DNA of 6,242 bases from Bacteroidales bacterium (lineage in GTDB: Bacteria > Bacteroidota > Bacteroidia > Bacteroidales > UBA4181), in contig JAIRLS010000356.1 of NCBI GenBank assembly GCA_031259205.1, positions 1 through 6,242 of the forward strand. The letters run 5' to 3'. The notes beneath the pieces were generated by a model, which was not told where the DNA came from, searched no databases, and was given only the letters and a program-made list of their open reading frames with translations. Numbering within the stretch: the stretch's first letter is position 1; each line of letters starts with the position of its first letter. Shown in pieces: positions 1 to 6,065 of this stretch. The position numbers and the translations under genes are program-made.

Positions 1-96
1 TCCCTGACACAGAAGATGTTATTGATGCTTGTTCGTGGTGTGGGCATCAGGGATATCGCTGAAATAGAGAACATCAGTATCAAAAAAGTTGTTTAA
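1..96 (+). pseudogene. IS1-like transposase fragment, truncated at both ends
   Basis: Frame 1 is open from the window edge to a TAA at 94-96. The peptide contains MLLMLVRGVGIRDIAEIENI followed by SIKKV. This resembles the helix-turn-helix segment near the N-terminus of IS1-family transposases in Bacteroidota, where a 'GIRDIAEIE.IS..KVL' stretch precedes the catalytic domain. The similarity stops at about codon 30 (position 90), and the reading frame then closes. None of the catalytic domain (DDE-type in this family) follows, so this is a decayed or interrupted copy and not a working transposase. The beginning may lie outside the window. The family call rests on remembered motif similarity, not on an alignment. 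Confidence 0.6.
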
Positions 97-163
97 TCAT
101 TTGAAAGCGTTCAAACTCACTTTCTTTTACATCAATTTCGGTTTTGTCTAAGTTAGCATACAT
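80..163 (-). pseudogene. Possible N-terminal remnant of an IS5-like transposase
   Basis: A 27-codon minus-strand ORF starts at ATG 163-161 and stops at TGA 82-80. Its middle reads EIDVKESEFERFQMIKQLF. This recalls the start of IS5-superfamily transposases, in which an 'L(T/S)..(E/Q)(F/W)ER(I/F)..LFP' stretch precedes the 'RG...' segment. The similarity ends at LF, exactly where the oppositely oriented IS1-like fragment on the plus strand begins, so the ORF was probably cut there. It could instead be a chance short ORF. I could not identify terminal inverted repeats to its right (164-202). Confidence 0.35.
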
Positions 164-202
164 TGGAGAACACCACCTAATTTTTACCGGACGATAGCTT
201 AA

Positions 203-931
203 CTAATTGAGTTTTATTTTGTATTCTACTCCGGCGAATATGCCGTCAGGGTCTTTTTTAGAGGTATGCCGGTCGAAGCGGATAAAGAAATCCAGCCGGT
301 TGGTGCGGTTCAGGCGCCGGGAAACGCCTCCCTGATAGCGAATACGGGTTGGGGCGTTACTCTCCGGATCGTTCAGGTCATGTGACAATTCGCAGGAGAG
401 AAACGGCGTCCAGGGCGACCCCCAGATGGCGTATCCCACTTGGAAACGGTTTTTCAGGACATACTTCGGGTTAATCCGGTATGCTTTGCGGTTTTTATCG
501 CGATAAGTGCCCTGCATACGTCCGCGCCACGATAGCGTGAACGCCCCGAAGGTTTCCCTGTAAAGGACGTTGACGTAGGCGCGATGCCGCATCTCATACT
601 GTTTATCGTTATTATACGTGTATAGAAATGCGTAATATACGCCTGTTTTTAATCTTCCGTTAAGAAGCGCACAGTCCGTCCCCAAGCTTGTTGCGGAACG
701 GTCGAAACCCGTGCCGTTCGTAATCAGCCGGACTTCTTCCTCGACTGATAAACTGAAAAAACGGCTGTATCCTTTTTCCAGTTCGAACGAAAAAACAGCG
801 CCTGCGTCCGTCTCCTTCGGGCTTTGGGCGGAAGAAGTAACGATGGGTATGAAGAAAAAAAGTACGGAAAAACCGAATACTTTCCCCTTAACCTTAGAAG
901 CGCGTAATGCTGTCGATGGTGTTAATTTCAT
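203..931 (-). CDS. DUF2490-family outer-membrane-type protein
   Basis: This 242-residue protein has an N-terminal signal peptide: a basic stretch (residues 10-17), a hydrophobic core (about 18-31) and a likely signal peptidase I site at SSA|QS (residues 33-37). The mature part is rich in alternating aromatic and polar residues, with many Tyr, Phe and Arg and no long hydrophobic helix, as expected for a small outer-membrane beta-barrel. The end carries the DUF2490 pattern: an R.RY.GG strand (about 198-203), then a RLDFFIRFDRH strand, then a final strand ending EYKIKLN. Bacteroidota outer-membrane proteins of this family are about this long, and their biochemical role is unknown. The ATG at 931 lies 38 bp inside the DUF4956 gene, and no other ATG precedes the signal peptide, so the overlap looks real. 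It is the last gene of the putative operon. I see no clear hairpin terminator between its stop and the transposon remnants. Family fairly sure, function unknown. Confidence 0.82.
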   Translation of the reverse strand: MKLTPSTALRASKVKGKVFGFSVLFFFIPIVTSSAQSPKETDAGAVFSFELEKGYSRFFSLSVEEEVRLITNGTGFDRSATSLGTDCALLNGRLKTGVYYAFLYTYNNDKQYEMRHRAYVNVLYRETFGAFTLSWRGRMQGTYRDKNRKAYRINPKYVLKNRFQVGYAIWGSPWTPFLSCELSHDLNDPESNAPTRIRYQGGVSRRLNRTNRLDFFIRFDRHTSKKDPDGIFAGVEYKIKLN

Positions 932-1598
932 CCGATTCTGCTTTATAATAGACTTTCAAATAAGCCGCATCGCGCAGGAAGTCAATATGCCCGACTTCCA
1001 CTTTGATAATATCCAGGCCCGTGCGTTCCTTCAGGTCGGCAATCATCTCGGCGTATTTTGCAGGATGCACCAGGGCGATTTTTTCGTAAAGCACAATTTT
1101 GGTGGAAGTATGTTTGAGGAATTTGTTGCTTTCGAACAGCCAGGTGGCCAGTATGAAGAACAGGTTGGCAACAATTACCGACACGTGCGGGACGTCCATC
1201 GACAACCCGTTCACAACAGAGATACCGATGACGACGAACAGATACGTCATTTCGCGTATCTGCACCGTTTCCGTCCGGTAACGTATCATTCCGAAAATGG
1301 CGAAAAGCCCCAGTGCGAAGCCGATCTGCATGGGGATGCTTTGCAGCAGGAACAATAAAAGAAAAACGGTTACGCTGAAAAGCATGAACGTGAAATAGTA
1401 ATCTTTCCGCCGGCTTTTACGGTAATAAAAAAACTGGATAATAATCCAGCAGACGAGGAGGTTGAAGGCAAAGCGCAGCAGTAACATCCATAATCCGGCA
1501 GGATTAAACACTTCAACACCCATGAAGGTAAGTCCTTTTTCGGCTAATTCTAATGCATGTTCGGCTGCAATTTCGGGGTCATAATCAATTTGAATCAT
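894..1598 (-). CDS. DUF4956 domain-containing membrane protein
   Basis: This 234-residue integral inner-membrane protein has hydrophobic segments at about residues 36-58, 68-87, 93-105, 117-133 and 140-156, so four or five membrane passes. They are followed by a soluble C-terminal domain (about 160-234). The hallmark is residues 97-120, GLFAIFGMIRYRTE followed by QIREMTYLF. The conserved 'FG/SxIRYRTE...EMTYLF' stretch between two membrane segments is what marks DUF4956. The basic KSRRK stretch at residues 61-65 is probably cytoplasmic. DUF4956 genes recur beside VTC-type polyphosphate polymerase genes, as here, which suggests a membrane partner or channel for that enzyme. That role is inferred from context only. 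The start ATG at 1598 overlaps the end of the VTC gene by 14 bp, and its own end overlaps the DUF2490 gene by 38 bp. Length and motif look intact. Confidence 0.88.
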   Translation of the reverse strand: MIQIDYDPEIAAEHALELAEKGLTFMGVEVFNPAGLWMLLLRFAFNLLVCWIIIQFFYYRKSRRKDYYFTFMLFSVTVFLLLFLLQSIPMQIGFALGLFAIFGMIRYRTETVQIREMTYLFVVIGISVVNGLSMDVPHVSVIVANLFFILATWLFESNKFLKHTSTKIVLYEKIALVHPAKYAEMIADLKERTGLDIIKVEVGHIDFLRDAAYLKVYYKAESDEINTIDSITRF

Positions 1599-2376
1599 CG
1601 GTTAGGTGTATTATTTTGTTAATAAATATCCATTTGTTTTTGAAGCGGTTGTATTTAAGACAGGGATTTGTGAGAACGCTTCCCATGCAGTATTTGCTGA
1701 AAGGGTGCGGTTTGATTCGCTGCCGGCGCAGGGCGTCGCGGAAGCGGGACGGTTGCCGTCCGGCCTGTTTCATCTCAATTATCATGAGATTGTCCATCAA
1801 CATTCCGTTGCCGGTATGGTGGTTCAGAAACGAAAGGTTCAGGTCGATAGTGACCCGTTCAGTCCCCTCGTTGTTTACCAGCGTAATCCTGTCGAACCGG
1901 TTGGATAAGGAGGGCGTCAGGCTGCTGATATCAAAAACGGTCTGTTCGTCCAAGAAACGAATCGCGTCATCTCCCAGATCGGCAACGGATCGGACAGAGG
2001 GAAATGGAATGGGAATACGCATTTTACCTGTTTGTCCCCGGTTGTTTTTGTTTTTTATTTCGAGAAACGAACTATTGGATTCCACATAAGAACGGATGCG
2101 TACTTTTTGCCTGTTCAATTTCCCGTTATGGTGCACAACAAACATGTCGAAGCTGGGCGTATCTAAATATTGGGTTTGGTAAAGAGCGGCGCGTTTGCCG
2201 TTATTTGCCTGTACCCTGAAATAAGGTGCGATGTCTTCCAGCAGCAACCGGAGAAAGGATGCGGGCGCCACAAATTTGTCATCAACACGGTTCATCAGGC
2301 GGACGCGCTGCATCTCGTCCAATGTAATGGGAGACATCTTTTCCAGCAGACCGGTGTTATTGATAAGAATATTCAT
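1585..2376 (-). CDS. VTC-domain polyphosphate polymerase-type protein
   Basis: This 263-residue cytosolic-type protein spans a whole VTC (vacuolar transporter chaperone) catalytic domain of the triphosphate tunnel metalloenzyme fold. In the yeast member of the family the domain polymerises phosphate from ATP. The tunnel motifs appear in order: R30xxxK34 (RVDDK), the Y70LDT strand, the basic strand K91VRIR95, FLEIK at 104-108 with further Lys and Arg, SNRFDR at 158-163, RVTID at 174-178, IIEMK at 199-203, and SKY..G at 227-232 near the C-terminus. The alternating Arg/Lys and Glu/Asp pattern is that of an active enzyme, so I see no missing catalytic residue. There is no signal peptide or membrane segment, which makes the adjacent DUF4956 protein the likely anchor. 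The frame stays open upstream to 2565, but that part lies within the preceding gene. The ATG at 2376 fits the family N-terminus and gives a 20-bp overlap with that gene. Bacterial products of this family are not well established. Confidence 0.88.
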   Translation of the reverse strand: MNILINNTGLLEKMSPITLDEMQRVRLMNRVDDKFVAPASFLRLLLEDIAPYFRVQANNGKRAALYQTQYLDTPSFDMFVVHHNGKLNRQKVRIRSYVESNSSFLEIKNKNNRGQTGKMRIPIPFPSVRSVADLGDDAIRFLDEQTVFDISSLTPSLSNRFDRITLVNNEGTERVTIDLNLSFLNHHTGNGMLMDNLMIIEMKQAGRQPSRFRDALRRQRIKPHPFSKYCMGSVLTNPCLKYNRFKNKWIFINKIIHLTDDSN

Positions 2377-2836
2377 ACACTTTGGTTGAATAAAGTTTGC
2401 CGTCCGGATTGTAATTATACTGGATTTTTTTCCGTCCGTTATTGAGATATTCATACTTGCGTATCCGCCATAACTTGTTTTTGTCATTATAAACATTTTC
2501 GCGAACGCATCTTCCTGTTTCGTCGTATTCGAATGTGATGCGTTCGCGCTGTCCGTAAACGGCATACTCTATTTCTTCCAGCTTGTAGCCGTTTTCATCC
2601 CATACGGTAAGGTGATCCATCCACTGTCTCCTGCCTTTTGCATCGGTATTCATTTCTTTTACCACCAAGCTCTTTCGTAATTCCCGTTTTTCTTCCGGAG
2701 TGAGGAATGGGGTCTGCGACTGTGAGGCGGGAGGCGTCGACGGCCTGGCGTCTTGAGCGCGGATATGGCCGAACGCGGCAACAGACAGCAGGACGGCTGC
2801 CGCGACACGTGACAATTTTGAGCAAGTCTTCATCAT
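2357..2836 (-). CDS. Small secreted protein with degenerate YD-like repeats
   Basis: This 159-residue protein has a clear signal peptide: basic start, hydrophobic core at about residues 11-23, cleavage probably at IRA|QD (25-29). A Pro/Ser/Gln-rich linker (30-45) and a charged helical stretch (47-62) follow. The rest (about 76-159) is made of three degenerate beta-hairpin units of roughly 30 residues: VWDENGYKLEEIEY, EYDETGRCVRENVY and NYNPDGKLYSTKVYEY. These resemble the YD/RHS-like 'Y(D/N)..G(R/K)' repeat found singly or in short runs in many Bacteroidota exported proteins. I do not recognise a named family, and no catalytic motif is visible. It starts 68 bp after the lipoprotein gene ends, and its last 20 bp overlap the VTC gene. 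It should act in the periplasm or outside the cell, perhaps binding a glycan or protein partner. That is inference. Confidence 0.75.
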   Translation of the reverse strand: MMKTCSKLSRVAAAVLLSVAAFGHIRAQDARPSTPPASQSQTPFLTPEEKRELRKSLVVKEMNTDAKGRRQWMDHLTVWDENGYKLEEIEYAVYGQRERITFEYDETGRCVRENVYNDKNKLWRIRKYEYLNNGRKKIQYNYNPDGKLYSTKVYEYSYQ

Positions 2837-2904
2837 TCGATTATAATTATAATGTGATTATACGGCAACATCGACAGATATCATTCCCGGAATCACGTAG
2901 ATTT
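2837..2904 (-). promoter_or_regulatory. Short gap with AT palindrome before the YD-like gene
   Basis: This 68-bp spacer is the largest gap between the confident genes of the operon. It holds a 14-bp perfect palindrome (2840-2853, ATTATAATTATAAT) starting 3 bp before the ATG, and a small ATTCC-GGAAT inverted repeat further upstream (2883-2893). The AT palindrome could open the ribosome start region or include an internal promoter. There is no clear -33/-7 pair, so regulation is only a possibility. Confidence 0.25.
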
Positions 2905-5508
2905 TTACTGCACATGCGTGTAAGCCGAACTCCCCACGGAAAATGCCTTCGACGAGCCACCCGAATAGCTCCCGCCGGTGACGTATCCGTTGAACGATAC
3001 GCCGCCTTCAATAGCGCCGTCATACAGCAGTGTGTATGTTCCGGCCATCAGTCGCGGGTCGGAGAAGACGACAATTACATTCGTGCCGCTATCGGCGCCC
3101 GATATGACGGGTACGCGGAAGAGGAGGATGTTTTCGCCAGTGGCTTTTTGGACGCAGATGTCGCCCCCGGCCGCTGCACGCGAATAGATGAGCGCACGCT
3201 GCGGCCCGGCGGGCGTTTCCATAAGGCTACCGCTTGTGCCTGCGAGGATGCCGCCGTTGATGGTATACCGGCCTGTCTGTCCGTCGAACGCTTCTCCGTC
3301 ACCGCGTACGCCGTTGGCCACGGTCAGTCCGCCGTTGAACGTCAGCGTGCCGTTGCTGTCGATGGCGTCTTGGCTGCGGGCGGCGACGAAGACGGTGCCG
3401 CCGTTGATGGCGACGGACGTGCCGCCGTTGATGCAGTCGTCGTATGACCGGATGCTAATGGCGCCACCGTGGACGGTGAACGCGCCTTTGCTCTCCATGC
3501 CTTCGCCTCCGGCCGTCTGCTGGGTGCAGTTGACGGTGACAGCGCCGCTGTAGACTATGATGTCGCCTTCGCTTTTGATGGCCTTCGGGTTGGCATAGTC
3601 CGTACCGTTGTCGCCGAAGCCACCGCCGGGACGTCCGCCCTGTCCGCCGCCTTGATTTCCCGAAACAAAGAAACGTTCGCCCGATGTTGAGGCCGTCAAG
3701 ACGAGGGCGGCATTGTTTGCCCCCTCAACGCCAACGGTTATCGTGCCGGCGGCATTGATGCACTTGCCGCCTGTCCCCGAACTGCTGCAGGAGATTTTTC
3801 CGCTTAGCAGCGCAATATTCCGATCGCTCTTGATGCAGGCAGACGTGTAGGAATCCGGCGAGCCTGTTTCGGCGGTATAAACCTTTCCATCGCCTGCGGT
3901 TGTAATGTTGATATCGCCACCGCTGATCAGTATGTCGCCGTCGGCGGAAATACCTTTTCCTCCATCGGCAGATTTCTTACTTTCAATTTGAATGTTCCCG
4001 CCTGTGACGGTTATATTTTGATCGCTTTTGACGGCAGTACAGTAAGACGGGTCGTAACCGCTGCTTGCCGGGGTGAGTACCGTGCCGCCGGAAGTAACAA
4101 TGGAAATGTCGCCACCGCTGATTGTAATATCCGCTTTGCTGCCGATTCCTTTCGACTGCGCGCCCGAAACGGTTATGGCTACCGTGCCGCCACTGACGGT
4201 TATTCCCGCATCGGCTTTAATACCTTTCACATCATCGGTCGAAGAGGTTATCCGGATGTTTCCACCGCTGATTTCCGCCGTGCCCGAACCCGCGTCAATG
4301 CAGTCGCCCGAAGCGGTAATACTCAGTGAACCGCCAGACTGTATGAACCCCGTTTCCGCATGGAATCCATCGGAAGCAGCCGCCGTGACGGTAATGTCGC
4401 CTCCGCGCACGATGATGTTTTTTTTGCTACTCGCTATGGCATGTTTTGCTGCACCGCTGACGGAAAGACTGCCGTAGCCTTCAAATTCGAGCGAGCCGCT
4501 TTTGCTGATAAGCGTGGCGTTTTCCTCGTTGGTGGTATTGTCGGACAGGATGCTGTAACCTTTCAACTCAATAACCGTTGCGCCTTCGTTCTTCGTAATC
4601 TGAACGGGCGGAAGCTTCGATGCGGAAGCAATTACGGCGCTGTTCAGCGTCAGGCGAAGCGTGTTGGGTGCAGTTGCGTTGTTCTGAATTTTGAGCGAAC
4701 CGTTGGAGGTTGCCCCGAAAACGTAAAATTCGACTGCTCTGGACGCGGAAGATGCAACCGTAACGTTGGCACCGCTTTTTGTTGCGGTCACGCTGCCGTC
4801 GGAAGGGAGATTGCCTACCGTCGCCTCATTGCCCGAAAAGAAGATACTTATAGCGCCGGCGTTTACCGTAACGATTTGCAGGGTAATGTTCCGGTCTGCA
4901 AGGTCTGTATTTTCGACCGTAACGTTAAGAACTCCGGCTTCGTATCCTTCGAGCGTAAAAATGATGTAGTATGCACCTGCGGGAATCCCGCCGATAGAAT
5001 ATTCGCCCGATGCGCCGGTGGTTGCCGCCTGCCCGACAGCGGTATTGTCGCCTGCCCGGCGTACCTGTACCGAAACGCCTGCCGCCGCGCCGCCGGGTTT
5101 GGCAACAGTTCCGCTTACGGAATATGTAGGCGCGGTGATTTTTTGAAGTACGATTTCGCTGACCGTTATATCGGCATCAACAACGCGCAGTTCGTCGCCC
5201 GTAGCCGTTTCATACCCGTCGAGTGTTACGACGATGCGGTAACTGCCCGCGCTTACGCCGGTGATGACATATTCTCCGGAAGCATTGACGGGCGCCTGTC
5301 CGGCGTCGTTGCCGTCGGAAATGTTTATCAGCATAGCCGAGGCGTTCGCGGCTGCTCCTCCGTCCGATTTGGTAACCGTGCCGCTAACGCTGTATACTCG
5401 AGGAGCTTCCTCTGCACTGTCGTCTGGATTGCATGTCGAAAACGTCAGCAGACAAACTGCAATTGCCGGAGACAAAAAACTTCTTTTTGCACAAAAACAC
5501 CCTTTCAT
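2905..5508 (-). CDS. Surface lipoprotein: two carboxypeptidase-regulatory-like domains plus Cthe_2159-type beta-helix
   Basis: Starting from the ATG at 5508, this 867-residue protein has a basic start and a hydrophobic core (about 10-22) leading to Cys26 in FSTC. The lipobox is atypical, with Phe at -3 and Thr at -1. CNPDD after the cleavage site has the acidic residues expected of a Bacteroidota lipoprotein export signal, so a surface position is likely. Two similar beta-sandwich repeats follow (about 38-123 and 128-213), each with YSVSGTV at the start, ASGEY in the middle and a GSYRI/GAYYI...L(D/E)GYE strand, as in carboxypeptidase-regulatory-like domains. Residues about 216-850 form a carbohydrate-binding, right-handed beta-helix type region (Cthe_2159/DUF4353). 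It has many (S/N/T)GG turns flanked by I-x-I/V strands, GD-C-I-D/N turns, and a Gly-rich loop at 617-635. The founding clostridial member binds acidic polysaccharide such as polygalacturonate; the ligand here is unknown. An in-frame TTG at 5541 would add 11 residues, but the ATG gives a normal signal peptide. Confidence 0.86.
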   Translation of the reverse strand: MKGCFCAKRSFLSPAIAVCLLTFSTCNPDDSAEEAPRVYSVSGTVTKSDGGAAANASAMLINISDGNDAGQAPVNASGEYVITGVSAGSYRIVVTLDGYETATGDELRVVDADITVSEIVLQKITAPTYSVSGTVAKPGGAAAGVSVQVRRAGDNTAVGQAATTGASGEYSIGGIPAGAYYIIFTLEGYEAGVLNVTVENTDLADRNITLQIVTVNAGAISIFFSGNEATVGNLPSDGSVTATKSGANVTVASSASRAVEFYVFGATSNGSLKIQNNATAPNTLRLTLNSAVIASASKLPPVQITKNEGATVIELKGYSILSDNTTNEENATLISKSGSLEFEGYGSLSVSGAAKHAIASSKKNIIVRGGDITVTAAASDGFHAETGFIQSGGSLSITASGDCIDAGSGTAEISGGNIRITSSTDDVKGIKADAGITVSGGTVAITVSGAQSKGIGSKADITISGGDISIVTSGGTVLTPASSGYDPSYCTAVKSDQNITVTGGNIQIESKKSADGGKGISADGDILISGGDINITTAGDGKVYTAETGSPDSYTSACIKSDRNIALLSGKISCSSSGTGGKCINAAGTITVGVEGANNAALVLTASTSGERFFVSGNQGGGQGGRPGGGFGDNGTDYANPKAIKSEGDIIVYSGAVTVNCTQQTAGGEGMESKGAFTVHGGAISIRSYDDCINGGTSVAINGGTVFVAARSQDAIDSNGTLTFNGGLTVANGVRGDGEAFDGQTGRYTINGGILAGTSGSLMETPAGPQRALIYSRAAAGGDICVQKATGENILLFRVPVISGADSGTNVIVVFSDPRLMAGTYTLLYDGAIEGGVSFNGYVTGGSYSGGSSKAFSVGSSAYTHVQ
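3232..4422 (-). repeat. Degenerate (S/N/T)GG beta-helix coil repeats in the lipoprotein gene
   Basis: This part of the lipoprotein encodes at least ten coils of varying length (about 20-45 residues). Each is centred on a turn such as ISGGNI, VSGGTV, ISGGDI, VTGGNI, VHGGAI, INGGTV or FNGGLT. The flanking strands alternate hydrophobic and polar residues (ITV, ISI, INI), and the coils recurrently carry (A/G)(D/K)G(I/F) or DCI turns. This spacing suits a right-handed parallel beta-helix with long loops between coils. One loop is a Gly-rich insertion encoded at 3604-3660. At the DNA level the repeats share only short words, so I do not expect slippage. Confidence 0.7.
4870..5397 (-). repeat. Tandem duplicated domain (carboxypeptidase-regulatory-like) inside the lipoprotein gene
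   Basis: Two adjacent copies of about 86 codons lie at 5397-5140 and 5127-4870. Both begin YSVSGTV, share an Ala/Gly-rich loop, a central ASGEY strand and a (V/I)(S/P)AG(S/A)Y turn, and end in an L(D/E)GYE strand followed by a (D/N)xxLQ-like segment. They look like an internal duplication that makes a stalk lifting the beta-helix from the cell surface. The copies differ enough that the duplication is not recent. Confidence 0.7.
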
Positions 5509-5524
5509 CTTCTCTAAATATTTA

Positions 5525-5701
5525 TTAGAATTGCCATCCAAATCCCCTGTTCATATTTTGATGTAACTTAAACACATCTTCCTGTTCTTTTGTCAGCATA
5601 TTTCCAATGGCCCTACGCTGTTCGAGCGTTATATAGGGAATCGGCGGAAACGAGTCTATACTCAATCTATCCGCAGCGAAAATAAAAAATAACCTGCTCA
5701 T
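5525..5701 (-). CDS. Small ORF with LTxxQ-like motif (tentative gene or remnant)
   Basis: This minus-strand ORF of 58 codons runs from ATG 5701 to TAA 5527-5525 and ends 16 bp before the lipoprotein ATG, as in an operon. The peptide starts MSRLFFIFAADR, with a short hydrophobic stretch that is too short to be a confident signal peptide. It continues with a Pro-rich segment (FPPIP, 18-22), then ITLEQRRAIGNMLTKEQEDV, which is predicted helical, and ends in GFGWQF. LTKEQ (36-40) resembles the LTxxQ motif of Spy/CpxP-like periplasmic proteins, and the upstream ITLEQ repeats the pattern. An in-frame stop lies 12 bp upstream of the ATG, so it is not the open tail of a longer gene. It may be a real small leader gene, the decayed C-terminus of a larger one, or chance. 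I recognise no family with confidence. Confidence 0.42.
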   Translation of the reverse strand: MSRLFFIFAADRLSIDSFPPIPYITLEQRRAIGNMLTKEQEDVFKLHQNMNRGFGWQF

Positions 5702-6012
5702 GGTCTTTGTTACTTAATTGTTACGGTAAAGTTAAGGAGGAGAATAAAACAGAAGTAACAGTTGTTGTGAACGACTAAAATATTGGGGCGAACGACGGGG
5801 AATGCGGTTTTCCGGTTTCGCATTACAAATTGCGGATAGCAGGATTGAGGGCAAACAACTGTATTTAATGTGTTTGGATATATGATTGTTATATGTTGTA
5901 TTAACGAATTTTAGCGGACAGTAGTGGAATGATTTATTAAACGTAGATTGAAATAAATATAATGATTTTGTATGAAAAAAATAAACCAAAAACACATTGA
6001 AGATTGAAGACA
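5702..6012. other. AT-rich intergenic region between the antitoxin-like gene and the operon
   Basis: About 310 bp that are visibly more AT-rich than the operon. A minus-strand open frame (6028-5732) exists, but its Phe/Tyr/Leu/Ser-rich, low-complexity translation looks like AT-rich noncoding DNA. I see no tRNA, no long inverted repeat and no recognisable attachment site. The operon promoter should lie here. Confidence 0.6.
5727..5734 (-). promoter_or_regulatory. Candidate Bacteroidota -7 element before the operon
   Basis: On the minus strand this reads TAACTTTA, five of the six fixed positions of the Bacteroidota -7 consensus TAnnTTTG. It lies 25 bp before the ATG at 5701, but I see no good TTTG -33 element at the right distance. 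An alternative pair is TTTG at 5855-5852 and GCAATTTG at 5833-5826, with an 18-bp spacer. That pair matches -33 fully but only half of -7, and would give a leader of roughly 120 nt. Neither is strong. Confidence 0.25.
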
Positions 6013-6045
6013 AAAGCCCCCAAATCATTATGAAAAGGGGGCTTT
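6013..6045 (-). terminator. Rho-independent terminator of the HicB-like gene
   Basis: A perfect 9-bp inverted repeat pairs AAAGCCCCC (6013-6021) with GGGGGCTTT (6037-6045) across a 15-nt loop. Read on the minus strand it begins 20 bp after the TGA of the antitoxin-like gene and is followed by TTTTGTCTTC, a fair U-rich tract. This separates that gene from the operon further on. On the plus strand the tail is only TTTA, and no plus-strand gene ends here. Confidence 0.8.
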
Positions 6046-6065
6046 ATCGTGTACAAATATTCAAA

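Noticed and set aside
711..1358. Plus-strand open frame across the DUF2490 start and the DUF4956 gene
   Set aside because: It is antisense to two well-supported genes and shows no recognisable domain.
1553..2089. Plus-strand open frame across the VTC gene
   Set aside because: It is a shadow of the VTC gene; its composition is Arg/Cys-rich and shows no domain.
2377..2565. N-terminal extension of the VTC frame by 63 codons
   Set aside because: It lies wholly inside the YD-like gene. The family N-terminus begins just after the ATG at 2376, and the extension has no domain features.
3232..4422. Repeated short words that might suggest a CRISPR array or satellite
   Set aside because: The periodicity comes from degenerate codons for beta-helix turns in one open frame. 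There are no identical repeats with regular spacers.
4360..5517. Long plus-strand open frame (385 codons) across the lipoprotein gene
   Set aside because: It is antisense to a protein with clear domains and repeats. Its Cys/Arg/Gly-rich translation has no family features and comes from the codon bias of the real gene.
5509..5541. TTG start giving the lipoprotein 11 extra residues
   Set aside because: The ATG at 5508 gives a signal peptide of normal length; the extra residues are polar and would displace the signal.
5734..5743. Strong Shine-Dalgarno-like AAGGAGGAGA on the plus strand
   Set aside because: The only nearby start (GTG) opens a frame that stops after three codons, so no plus-strand gene uses it.
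5732..6028. Minus-strand open frame of 98 codons in the intergenic region
   Set aside because: It has a low-complexity Phe/Tyr/Leu/Ser-rich translation typical of AT-rich noncoding DNA, and it begins inside the terminator hairpin.
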